A stretch of 36,923 nucleotides of DNA from Bacillus spongiae (GCF_037120725.1 NZ_JBBAXC010000026.1:1-36923); one strand, 5' to 3'. Counted from the stretch's first letter, positions 22,130 through 27,798 are shown. Translations and numbers: made by a program. The notes: generated from the sequence alone by a model not told the origin.

Positions 22130-22573
22130 TTAATTATGAACTGTAAATGAATCAGTTATCCAGTCACCAACCCAAATATCATACTCTGAGTCTGAGAAGA
22201 TTTTCATCATTACTCTAAATGTTCCACTTTCACCTTTTACTAAATGCTCATCAATGTAGAATTTCGACATAGGGGTTTGAGAACTGAAAGAACCTTTTTT
22301 GCTATCACGACTATACCAAGCTCCATTAACGTACTCGTCTAATTCCATTCGATAATAAACTGTCCCACCAGCAGAAGTTTTTAGACCAGTAGCACCAATA
22401 TACGAATCACTAACAGGGTAATCCCCAGTTCGGTCAGTGTATACATTTGCTGAAATCCCATTATAAGTTTTCCAACCAGATTCTGCTGCATCTACTTCTT
22501 TTGCATTTGAAAAAGTAACAACCATTGTTAGTGCAAGAGTAATAGCTGCCAAAATTCGAGTGAATTTTTTCAT
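22130..22573 (-). CDS. Secreted protein, moron paralogue A
   Basis: The 147-residue product has a signal peptide (MKKFTRILAAITLALTMVVT, cleavage near VDAAES). A beta-rich domain of about 115 residues follows, containing VYYRMELDEYVNGAWY, GSFSSQTPMSKFYIDEH, MKIFSDSEYDIWVG and a final DSFTVHN. The same order of elements occurs in the gene at 23102, so the two are diverged paralogues in opposite orientation. There are no cysteines after the signal. The family is not recognised; an exported binding or surface protein is likely. Confidence 0.75.
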   Translation of the reverse strand: MKKFTRILAAITLALTMVVTFSNAKEVDAAESGWKTYNGISANVYTDRTGDYPVSDSYIGATGLKTSAGGTVYYRMELDEYVNGAWYSRDSKKGSFSSQTPMSKFYIDEHLVKGESGTFRVMMKIFSDSEYDIWVGDWITDSFTVHN

Positions 22574-22778
22574 TTTTATCGCTCCCTTATTAAATTTATT
22601 AGATAATTAAAAGTAACTATCTACATTAATTGTAAACTATTAGAATTAAATGTAGTATTGGGGAAATTTGGAGGTATTTTCCTTGTTTTTTGTTATAAAG
22701 TTAATAAATTGTGGGAAAATTCCCCCAATAACTTTTACACGTTAAAGGAAAGCATATTGATGACAAAGGGGAATCGTT
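22574..22778. other. Divergent control region with TTGGGG-type motifs
   Basis: Between two divergent genes lie ATTGGGGAAATTTGG (near 22659) and its inverted relative GGGAAAATTCCCCCAATAAC (near 22713). Both resemble the two motifs before rep's 3-prime end (ACTTGGGGAAATTT and ACTTGGGGGAATTT). Four related sites in two control regions suggest a common DNA-binding protein. Confidence 0.4.
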
Positions 22779-22967
22779 GTGAATATTAAAGAAGCAAAAC
22801 AAATAATACATGCAGGATTAGCCTGGGCAAACTGGACCGATGAGCAAAAAGAAGCTATGAAGGTAGCACTACAATGTATGATACGAATTGAAAAATTAGA
22901 AAAAGAAGTAAAAGGTTTAGAAGAGACTAGAGATCATTTGAATTCTGCAATTAAAATTTTAAAGTGA
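22779..22967 (+). CDS. Small coiled-coil protein, 62 residues
   Basis: The start is GTG after AAAGGGGAATCGTT. The product is helical and charged, with heptad-like spacing in the second half (MIRIEKLEKEVKGLEETRDH). One Cys and two Trp lie in the first half. It is followed by terminator T2. Function unknown. Confidence 0.65.
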   Translation: MNIKEAKQIIHAGLAWANWTDEQKEAMKVALQCMIRIEKLEKEVKGLEETRDHLNSAIKILK

Positions 22968-22977
22968 TGTACAAAAC

Positions 22978-23002
22978 AAGCCCACTCAATGAGTGGGTTT
23001 TT
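22978..23002 (+). terminator. Terminator T2 (repeated cassette)
   Basis: Exact duplicate of T1, closing the 62-residue gene unit. Confidence 0.9.
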
Positions 23003-23101
23003 AATATTTAATAAGAAAAAAATGCTAAAAAAAGAATTATTTACTTAATTGAGTAAATGTAGTAACATAATTTGGTATTTTAATATAGGGAGATGTATAA
23101 A

Positions 23102-23551
23102 ATGAAAAAATTTAACAAACTTTTAATGATCATTTCTCTCGCTTTCGGTGGATTCTTTCTTTCACCATCGAATGATGTAGAAGCAGCATGGTCAGAATGG
23201 CAATCAGTACCTAAAGCAGGGGTTAATTGTCAGGTTCGAGTTCAGACAGATGCATATAACTATTATTCAACTGCTGACACTGTTGATATTAAGGCTGAGA
23301 GTAACGGTGCATGTGGAAAACTTTACTACATGTTGCATTTACCTTATAATTTTGCGAATTTTATGATGGTTACTGATGAACAAGTGGGTTATTTCACCTA
23401 TGCTACACCGGTGAAGTATTTTGATATTAATCATATAGATGAAGAGGTAGGTTCTCGAGCTACTCTTGATCTATTTTCTTCCTCTAACTATTCAGAAGAA
23501 ACTTACCTTGGAACCGTTTACGGACATAAATTTACTATTTGGCCACAATAG
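23102..23551 (+). CDS. Secreted protein, moron paralogue B
   Basis: The start chosen is MKKFNK behind AGGGAG, giving 149 residues; an ATG three codons upstream overlaps the site. The signal peptide runs to about VEAA-W. The mature part parallels paralogue A (KLYYMLHL, GYFTYATPVKYFDINHI, LDLFSSSNYSEET, final HKFTIWPQ). Unlike A it has two cysteines (NCQV and GACGK) that could form a disulfide. It is an isolated unit ending at terminator T3. Confidence 0.75.
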   Translation: MKKFNKLLMIISLAFGGFFLSPSNDVEAAWSEWQSVPKAGVNCQVRVQTDAYNYYSTADTVDIKAESNGACGKLYYMLHLPYNFANFMMVTDEQVGYFTYATPVKYFDINHIDEEVGSRATLDLFSSSNYSEETYLGTVYGHKFTIWPQ

Positions 23552-23565
23552 TTAAGAAAAACAAC

Positions 23566-23590
23566 AAGCCCACTCTATGAGTGGGTTTTT
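23566..23590 (+). terminator. Terminator T3 (repeated cassette)
   Basis: AAGCCCACTC-TAT-GAGTGGGTTTTT differs from T1 and T2 by one loop base. Confidence 0.9.
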
Positions 23591-23720
23591 GTTGTATATA
23601 TTCGTTTTTTCGTTAGAATCCCTGTAGTTTATAACAACAACTAGGCTGATTAATATTGTTGTTATATGCTCCCCATATTCCTATGATTATGACAAAATAT
23701 TAGACATATTCCTTATTAAA

Positions 23721-24044
23721 CTAGAAAACTATGACAAGCCCCAACACGACACAAAAGACAGCTAAGAAAGCACGTTCAGAATCCGTCATGAGACGTCTTT
23801 TGACTAAGTAAGAGTTATAGCTCCCCTTAACCCTTACTAGCTTAATAGGACGTCCCTCAACCAATTTTGATGGTGATTCCTCCACTGTTTTTGCTTCTGC
23901 TACGAATCGCCCTTGTTGGTCCCTCATTCTGTGGCTGACGTCTAAACTCGTGGACGTCTTTCTCTTTGCTGACGTCTCTTCTTTTCCTTTCTCCAACAGC
24001 TCCAGCAGCCTTTTCATTTTCTCCTTTTCCTCTACTGTCATCAT
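23721..24044 (-). CDS. Membrane-anchored small protein overlapping its neighbour
   Basis: The start MMTVEEKEK follows AAGGACG; 107 residues. A basic helical N-terminal part (KMKRLLELLEKGKEETSAKR) is followed by RMRDQQGRFVAEAK and a C-terminal transmembrane span (AFLAVFCVVLGLVIVF). It therefore looks tail-anchored with its basic part in the cytoplasm. The first 188 bases overlap the upstream gene in another frame. Unknown function; similar gene pairs occur, as far as I recall, in Bacillus prophages. Confidence 0.65.
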   Translation of the reverse strand: MMTVEEKEKMKRLLELLEKGKEETSAKRKTSTSLDVSHRMRDQQGRFVAEAKTVEESPSKLVEGRPIKLVRVKGSYNSYLVKRRLMTDSERAFLAVFCVVLGLVIVF

Positions 24045-24362
24045 GATTGACGTCCTTACCCCCTTCTCTTTTGTTTGCGCTCTGCTCCCTCCACAATCGG
24101 TCATCATCTATGCTCCAGGTGGGCGAGGGAGGAAGGACGTCATCTTTTAAATATGGTTTTAGTAAGCTATGAAACTCTTTTGAATGTGCTGCCGCAAATA
24201 AGGCCCCTCTTATAATCTGGTTACGGTCTAAAGTTGTGGACTGGAATAATTGATTAACATAATCTCTAAACTCGTCTGAGTATCGAACCGTTGGACGATA
24301 CATAATATCACCTCATTTATTAAGGTGACGTCCCTCCCTTTTGCTCTGAGAGTAAGGACGTC
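23792..24362. repeat. Cluster of nine GACGTC palindromes
   Basis: GACGTC occurs at 23792, 23849, 23937, 23953, 23971, 24049, 24136, 24327 and 24357, with a tenth at 24686. I found only about half a dozen others in the remaining 36 kb. Some sites are coding in two frames, others are upstream of the gene starts, so codon usage alone does not explain them. Confidence 0.75.
23857..24303 (-). CDS. Hypothetical protein with ordered N-terminus and low-complexity tail
   Basis: The 148-residue product begins MYRPTVRYSDEFRDYVNQLF, then LDRNQIIRGALFAAAHSKEF. This is a compact helical part that could be a ribbon-helix-helix-like DNA-binding fold. From residue 75 on it is hydrophilic and low-complexity, and this part is encoded by DNA that also encodes the next protein. 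The start lies behind TAAGGTGACGTC, in a GACGTC-rich patch. Both frames look maintained, so dual coding is plausible. Confidence 0.65.
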   Translation of the reverse strand: MYRPTVRYSDEFRDYVNQLFQSTTLDRNQIIRGALFAAAHSKEFHSLLKPYLKDDVLPPSPTWSIDDDRLWREQSANKREGGKDVNHDDSRGKGENEKAAGAVGERKRRDVSKEKDVHEFRRQPQNEGPTRAIRSRSKNSGGITIKIG

Positions 24363-24394
24363 TTCAATACATCTTATAGAGTTGGCTCGTCTAT

Positions 24395-24433
24395 TATTCA
24401 CACTTTTATAAGAAACTTACATTTGTGTGAATA
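24395..24433. promoter_or_regulatory. 9-bp inverted repeat upstream of the small HTH gene
   Basis: TATTCACAC and GTGTGAATA are perfect inverted arms separated by 21 bases. The placement, 60 bases before the XRE-like gene, suggests an operator, perhaps for autoregulation. Confidence 0.5.
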
Positions 24434-24493
24434 AAGAAAGAAATATTTGTCCAAGATGTTTTTAAATAAATAATTTGTAAAGGAGGTCTTGGA

Positions 24494-24718
24494 ATGTTCG
24501 GGCTCGGAAAAAAACGTTCAAAGTTTGGTAAATTTTTAGATCGTAATTCAATCAAACAAACGGAGATATCGGAAATGAGTGGAGTGAATATGAATAGCAT
24601 TAGTCGTGTTGCAAATTCAAATGAAAACTGTCCATCTATGAAAAACGCATCTAAAATTATTAAAACACTAAAGAAACATGGGTATGACGTCAGTTATGAT
24701 GATTTTTGGGATATGTAG
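24494..24718 (+). CDS. Small XRE-type helix-turn-helix protein
   Basis: The start ATG follows AAAGGAGGTCTTGGA; 74 residues. The helix-turn-helix reads FGKFLDRNSIKQTEISEMSG, then NMNSISRVANSNENCPSMKN. The end SYDDFWDM is acidic. It is smaller than typical repressors, so it may be a modulator acting with the neighbouring LexA-like protein. It converges on that gene across a short terminator (AGCCC-TTTATACA-GGGCT, then TTTTTT). Confidence 0.75.
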   Translation: MFGLGKKRSKFGKFLDRNSIKQTEISEMSGVNMNSISRVANSNENCPSMKNASKIIKTLKKHGYDVSYDDFWDM

Positions 24719-24743
24719 CCCTTTATACAGGGCTATTTTTTTA
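24714..24743 (+). terminator. Terminator between two regulators
   Basis: TAGCCC-TTTATACA-GGGCTA followed by TTTTTTT directly after the stop codon of the small XRE protein. Confidence 0.75.
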
Positions 24744-24978
24744 CAATAATTGATCTTGGGGATTTTGGTGTATAGTCGATGCTTCCGTTTTCTTTCAGTC
24801 TTTGTAGGTAGGCGTGGACGGTACTCGAAGATTTTAAACTCGATTTATGGAGGATTTCTTTAATGGAGGGAGACTTTTTATTTTTTGAGATGTATTCTGA
24901 GATGATGGCCAGAACTTCATTTTCTCGCTTTCTCATTTTCTCGGCCAATGATTCGTGATCATTTGAAAAATAATACAT
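24733..24978 (-). CDS. LexA-like DNA-binding protein without peptidase domain
   Basis: The 81-residue product matches the LexA N-terminal winged helix along its length: RENEVLAIISEYI, KKSPSIKEILHKSSLKSSST, VHAYLQRLKENGSID, PRSI. The catalytic Ser-Lys peptidase half of LexA is absent, and the protein ends where the hinge would begin. It could bind SOS-like operators but could not be inactivated by RecA-stimulated self-cleavage. Its promoter has an SOS box in the spacer. It may be a competitor of host LexA or a constant brake on SOS-linked phage genes. Confidence 0.85.
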   Translation of the reverse strand: MYYFSNDHESLAEKMRKRENEVLAIISEYISKNKKSPSIKEILHKSSLKSSSTVHAYLQRLKENGSIDYTPKSPRSIIVKK

Positions 24979-25013
24979 ATTTTATTCCCTTTCTAAAAGT
25001 GGTTATTTCTTTC

Positions 25014-25042
25014 ATTTTACACGAACATACATTCGTAGTAAA
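25014..25042 (-). promoter_or_regulatory. Promoter with SOS box for the LexA-like gene
   Basis: On the minus strand TTTACT, 17 bases and TAAAAT form the promoter. The spacer contains CGAATGTATGTTCG (25022-25035), one mismatch from the Bacillus LexA consensus CGAAC-N4-GTTCG. Confidence 0.75.
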
Positions 25043-25076
25043 GTGGATAAGACATAAGTATTGAAATAGAAATATA

Positions 25077-25105
25077 TTGTTACAGTGGTATAACTTTGGT
25101 ACAAT
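25077..25105 (+). promoter_or_regulatory. Promoter of micropeptide 1
   Basis: TTGTTA, a 17-base spacer and TACAAT. Copy 2 has TTGTTA, 17 bases, TAGAAT (25222-25250). Confidence 0.75.
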
Positions 25106-25138
25106 GGAATTAATTTGATTAGTTGGGAGGTTTGCACT

Positions 25139-25186
25139 ATGGGAAGTTCTCTTTTAGGTATAAGTGACGGTAGGCCTCCAATCTAG
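25139..25186 (+). CDS. 15-residue micropeptide, copy 1 (MGSSLLGISDGRPPI)
   Basis: ATG follows TTGGGAGGTTTGCACT, a near-ideal ribosome binding site, about 34 bases after the promoter, and the ORF ends at TAG. The product has no signal sequence and no charge pattern of a toxin. It is neutral and ends Pro-Pro-Ile. Micropeptides of this size with private promoters are typical of leaderless intracellular or exported signals, or of leader peptides, but no family is recognised. Confidence 0.65.
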   Translation: MGSSLLGISDGRPPI

Positions 25187-25209
25187 GCATAGAATAAGAT
25201 AAGCAATAA

Positions 25210-25333
25210 AATAGAAATATATTGTTATAGTGGTATAACTTTGGTAGAATGGAATTAATTTGATTAGTTGGGAGGTTTGCACTATGGGAAGTTCTCTTTT
25301 AGGTATAAGTGATGGTGGCCCTCCAATCTAGGC
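25210..25333 (+). repeat. Tandem 124-bp repeat, copy 2
   Basis: Only five bases differ from copy 1. One changes the -10 box (TACAAT to TAGAAT), one is silent in an Asp codon, and two alter a single codon AGG to GGC. Confidence 0.9.
25284..25331 (+). CDS. 15-residue micropeptide, copy 2 (MGSSLLGISDGGPPI)
   Basis: Identical to copy 1 except Arg12 to Gly. Both have intact start, stop, ribosome binding site and promoter, so both are probably expressed. The transcription unit ends at the hairpin at 25343. The single coding change within the C-terminal PPI-ending tail looks like diversification of a signal. Confidence 0.65.
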   Translation: MGSSLLGISDGGPPI

Positions 25334-25342
25334 CAAATCATA

Positions 25343-25372
25343 AGATTAACCTGTTCAGGTTAGTCTTTTTTT
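25343..25372 (+). terminator. Terminator of the micropeptide unit
   Basis: GATTAACCTG-TT-CAGGTTAGTC forms a 10-bp stem (one G-U) followed by TTTTTTTA. Confidence 0.8.
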
Positions 25373-25451
25373 ATGTTCAAATTTCGCAATTAGACGAACC
25401 CTAACCCGAAAAGTATAAACTAATTTCGTTGTAGGGCTTCTGACAAGCACA

Positions 25452-25488
25452 AAAAACGCCCAATCTCGAAAGTGAGAAAGGGCGTTTT
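25452..25488. terminator. Bidirectional terminator upstream of the toxin
   Basis: AAAACGCCC and GGGCGTTTT pair perfectly around an 18-base interior hairpin, with A and T runs on both sides. It insulates the toxin unit from the micropeptide unit. Confidence 0.8.
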
Positions 25489-25512
25489 CACAGATAAGGA
25501 TGCAACCTTATT

Positions 25513-25541
25513 TTAACACACGTATCTAAAAATGGTATAAT
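25513..25541 (+). promoter_or_regulatory. Toxin promoter
   Basis: TTAACA, exactly 17 bases, and a perfect TATAAT. The mRNA would start near 25548 and run about 250 bases. Confidence 0.8.
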
Positions 25542-25598
25542 ATTCTTAAGTCACTGGACGGACGTGGTGGCACTTCCCTATGAAGGGAGGTGTTCGCA

Positions 25599-25682
25599 AT
25601 GGTTGTTACAACAGATGTACTTTTAGCTATGTTTAGCTTCGGACTACTAATTGTCGCAATCATCAACACAACGAAAAAATAA
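25599..25682 (+). CDS. Holin-like type I toxin candidate (27 residues)
   Basis: The product has one hydrophobic span and a basic tail (VVTTDVLLAMFSFGLLIVAI followed by INTTKK). It resembles putative holin-like toxins of Firmicutes type I toxin-antitoxin systems. Its ribosome binding site GGGAGG is buried in a hairpin (CACTTCCCT-ATGA-AGGGAGGTG). The 5-prime end GGACGTGGT can pair with ACCACGTCC just after the stop. Both are typical of mRNAs held inactive until processed or folded. The antitoxin would be the minus-strand RNA at 25680-25807. Small open frames alone are weak evidence, but the RNA architecture supports it. Confidence 0.7.
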   Translation: MVVTTDVLLAMFSFGLLIVAIINTTKK

Positions 25683-25717
25683 CCACGTCCCCAGGCTAAA
25701 GGATTGTGGTTATTTTT
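25676..25717. terminator. Hairpin between toxin and antisense unit (ends the antisense RNA)
   Basis: AATAACCAC and GTGGTTATT are complementary arms flanked by A and T runs on both strands. On the minus strand it is followed by TTTTTTCG and would end the antitoxin RNA; on the plus strand it may be read through. Confidence 0.65.
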
Positions 25718-25807
25718 TTAACACTATCAAATTTTAGTCACCACGTCTGTGGTAGTGACGATGACGTTTAGTGTTCGCGCACTAAGCGTCTTTTTTAATT
25801 TATGTTG
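25680..25807 (-). ncRNA. Antisense RNA antitoxin candidate
   Basis: A minus-strand promoter (TTGGGA at 25837-25842, 17 bases, TAATAT at 25814-25819) would make a transcript of about 130 bases. It would be fully complementary to the 3-prime part of the toxin mRNA and end at the hairpin at 25676-25717. Three-prime overlap is the arrangement of bsrG/SR4-type systems. The antisense relationship follows from the sequence; expression is inferred. Confidence 0.6.
25763..25796 (+). terminator. Toxin mRNA terminator
   Basis: GACGTTTAGTG-TTCGCG-CACTAAGCGTC (one G-U) followed by TTTTTT. A further stem (GTCACCAC with GTGGTAGTGAC) lies just before it. Confidence 0.85.
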
Positions 25808-25886
25808 ATATCTATATTATATACCATATTTCGATTTCCCAAAACTGTAAAGTTCGAATCCCTACAGTCTATACTTATTATAACAC

Positions 25887-25917
25887 AAAAACCCCTCTCG
25901 CTAAGAAAGGGGATTTT
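25887..25917. terminator. Terminator after the secreted-protein gene
   Basis: AAAACCCCT-CTCGCTAAGA-AAGGGGATTTT. A relative with the same CCCCTCTCGCTA core is at 26508-26539, after the neighbouring moron. Confidence 0.75.
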
Positions 25918-25925
25918 GTTGTGAA

Positions 25926-26384
25926 TTAATATCCATACACGTCCACGGTAAGTATTTGAGTTTCATCTCCATTATTGTGACCACTTTCATGGACTGAATA
26001 AAAACGAACATTACTCCCATATTTTCCTACATTAAAAGTTAAAAAACTGCCTGATTTATAAACAGGTAATGCACCTATATATTGACCATCTACATAAGCT
26101 TCAAGATGTGCTTTTGTCCAGTCCCCAATATTATCATGAGCATAAACAGTGACCCTTTCTATGTATTTCTGCTCCTGCAAATTAACTTGGTAATATTTAG
26201 AGGGACCACCACATCTAGTTCCACCAATACAAATATTCGGGGCAGAACTGAATAGTAAGGTAGTAGCTGTAAGACTACTCGTATCCTTTGAATCTATAAA
26301 CTTACTTGTCTTCGATGCGCTAGCAATATTAGAGCCTGTGACCATGAGTAAAAGAACCAAGAACGACATGATAATCTTTTTCAT
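25926..26384 (-). CDS. Secreted protein with carbohydrate-binding-like beta domain
   Basis: The start chosen is MKKIIMSF; 152 residues. The signal sequence runs to about SNIASA. The mature domain has QVNLQEQKYIERVTVYAHDN, LEAYVDGQYIGALPVYKSG and NVRFYSVHESGHNNGDET. This resembles discoidin/F5-F8-type jelly rolls, though the match is not firm. One Cys pair (NICIGGTRCGG) may form a disulfide. A dyad TTAACAAT/ATTGTTAA lies 20-50 bases upstream and may be its operator. Likely a moron acting on the cell surface or in the medium. Confidence 0.65.
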   Translation of the reverse strand: MKKIIMSFLVLLLMVTGSNIASASKTSKFIDSKDTSSLTATTLLFSSAPNICIGGTRCGGPSKYYQVNLQEQKYIERVTVYAHDNIGDWTKAHLEAYVDGQYIGALPVYKSGSFLTFNVGKYGSNVRFYSVHESGHNNGDETQILTVDVYGY

Positions 26385-26507
26385 TTTAACAACCACACCC
26401 ATTCTCTTCTATTTTATTACACTTTTAACAATAATAGATAATTAATTGTTAATAAATGGGGATTTTTACCTGTTTTTGGTTATTAAGGATAAGTCTATGT
26501 CAACAAA

Positions 26508-26539
26508 CAAAACCCCTCTCGCTATGAGAAGGGCTTTTT
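26508..26539 (-). terminator. Hairpin after the small secreted-protein gene
   Basis: CCCCTCTC-GCTAT-GAGAAGGG, with a T run on the plus strand and AAAACC on the other. It shares its core with the terminator at 25887, suggesting duplicated unit ends. Confidence 0.6.
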
Positions 26540-26564
26540 ATTATGCTTAAACAGCCAGTTGAAC

Positions 26565-26852
26565 TTAATCTTTAACAAGATCGCCATATCCTCTATAGGC
26601 AGCCCTATATGTATCTCCAAGTGTATCAATGCCGATTAAATTTAAGTAGCCACAATAACTACGTCCAAAAAACTGTTGACAATCAAACACTGATGATGGC
26701 GCGTCATCTGGGATTGATACATACAGAACTTCGTGCATTAATACTTGTTGCGGTAGATCATCTCCTGCAGCATCAACACTTGGAGTGACAGTTGAGAAGA
26801 CACCCATTAATAACACAAAACACGCAACTAATAAAAAACGTTTGTTCTTCAT
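26565..26852 (-). CDS. Small secreted protein, 95 residues
   Basis: A signal peptide (MKNKRFLLVACFVLLMGVFS, cleavage near VDAAG) precedes about 65 mature residues with two cysteines (DCQQFFGRSYCGY). These may form a disulfide. The ribosome binding site is GGAGG ten bases before ATG. It sits after the lysis genes in a separate unit. No family is recognised. Confidence 0.7.
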   Translation of the reverse strand: MKNKRFLLVACFVLLMGVFSTVTPSVDAAGDDLPQQVLMHEVLYVSIPDDAPSSVFDCQQFFGRSYCGYLNLIGIDTLGDTYRAAYRGYGDLVKD

Positions 26853-26944
26853 TATACAAAAACCTCCATAATTAGATTAATATAGTATCATTCTATCAAA
26901 TTATTACAAATATTCAATAAAAATGTAAAAAAAGAGAAAATTCC

Positions 26945-26968
26945 CTCTCAGTTAAGAGAGGGGCTAAA
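26945..26968 (-). terminator. Terminator of the lysis operon
   Basis: On the minus strand CCCCTCTC-TTAACT-GAGAGGG is followed by AATTTTCTCTTTTTTT. It ends the late transcript after the endolysin. Confidence 0.75.
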
Positions 26969-27026
26969 CTATTGGAGGTTTTCCTGGAGTTGATTCCTGT
27001 TGCTGTTCTAGTATGGCTTTGGCCAC
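26964..27026 (-). CDS. Tiny ORF after the endolysin (20 residues)
   Basis: A GTG frame starts two bases after the endolysin stop and ends at the terminator: it starts MAKAILEQQQES and ends TPGKPPIV. There is no good ribosome binding site, so translation would depend on coupling. The PPIV end recalls the PPI end of the 15-residue peptides at 25.1-25.3 kb. That resemblance may be chance. Confidence 0.3.
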   Translation of the reverse strand: MAKAILEQQQESTPGKPPIV

Positions 27027-27027
27027 A

Positions 27028-27798
27028 TTATTTTATTCTAATTTTTTGCCCCGGATAAATAAGATTCTTATTTTTAATCTTGTTGTCTCGTACTAGCTTA
27101 TCAACCGATGTATTATATTTGTTAGCAACCTTCGTTAGATTGTCACCCGGCTTAACTATATAAACCGTTTCTTTTTTAGGTGTAGCTATTTTAGTAGGTT
27201 TAGTATTTCTCATTTTCCGAATCTCCGCAGCAAAATCCCGATAACTCCAGTTCATGTCCACGTTACCACTGATACCGTTAACCCGGCCGGAGCTTGTGTG
27301 CTGCCAAATATCCGCATGACGACCTAACTCGTAATTATATCGAGCCACCCATAAGGCATAAGGTTTTAAACGTTTTTCATCTAATTGATTTTCTAAAAAT
27401 GATTTTCCTGTATACAGCATGGCGAAGTGCCCACCGTTTTCAAGTACTTCTAGGAAAGCAATCGCTCCATCTGTAAGTTGCTTTTTACTAACACCTTTTT
27501 TATCTTCTTCCAAGTCGAGTACAAGAGGGTAGTCTAATTTAAATCCTTTTACCACAGATAAAAAATATTTTGCTTCCTTAATTGCTTCTGAAACACTTGA
27601 AAATGTAGCATAATGATAAGCACCAACGTGAATACCTTCTTTTACTGCTTTCTTAGCATTATCTTTAAAATAATGAACCTTAGAATAGCTTGTTCCTTGT
27701 GTTGCCTTGATAAAAGCAAACTTAACACCGTCTTTTTGTACTTTGTCCCAATTTATATTACCTTGCCAGTGTGATACGTCGATTCCTTTAATCTTCAT
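27028..27798 (-). CDS. Endolysin: GH25 lysozyme with LysM domain
   Basis: In this 256-residue protein, residues 1-195 are a GH25 muramidase. It begins KIKGIDVSHWQGNINWDKV and contains the catalytic acids in LVLDLEEDKKG and neighbouring motifs FAFIKATQGTSY, GAYHYATF and YALWVARYNYE. The domain ends DMNWSYRDFA. Residues 212-256 are one LysM (YIVKPGDNLTKVANKYNTSV, YPGQKIRIK) that binds cell-wall glycan. It lyses the wall after the holin opens the membrane. A terminator-like hairpin separates it from the holin gene. Confidence 0.95.
   Translation of the reverse strand: MKIKGIDVSHWQGNINWDKVQKDGVKFAFIKATQGTSYSKVHYFKDNAKKAVKEGIHVGAYHYATFSSVSEAIKEAKYFLSVVKGFKLDYPLVLDLEEDKKGVSKKQLTDGAIAFLEVLENGGHFAMLYTGKSFLENQLDEKRLKPYALWVARYNYELGRHADIWQHTSSGRVNGISGNVDMNWSYRDFAAEIRKMRNTKPTKIATPKKETVYIVKPGDNLTKVANKYNTSVDKLVRDNKIKNKNLIYPGQKIRIK

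Larger units (their letters stand above)
25065..25188 (+). repeat. Tandem 124-bp repeat, copy 1
   Basis: It covers promoter, ribosome binding site and complete micro-ORF. It matches copy 2 (25210-25333) at all but five positions, at a constant offset of 145 bases. Confidence 0.9.

Noticed and set aside
23630-23666. Perfect 11-base inverted repeat TATAACAACAA ... TTGTTGTTATA
   Set aside because: Real dyad, but it has no T run and no neighbouring gene start at suitable distance. Function could not be suggested.
25852-25868. GTTCGAATCCCTACAG, like the T-loop end of a tRNA gene
   Set aside because: The T-stem does not pair and no anticodon arm or acceptor is present. It could be a scar of an old attachment site, but there is no integrase.
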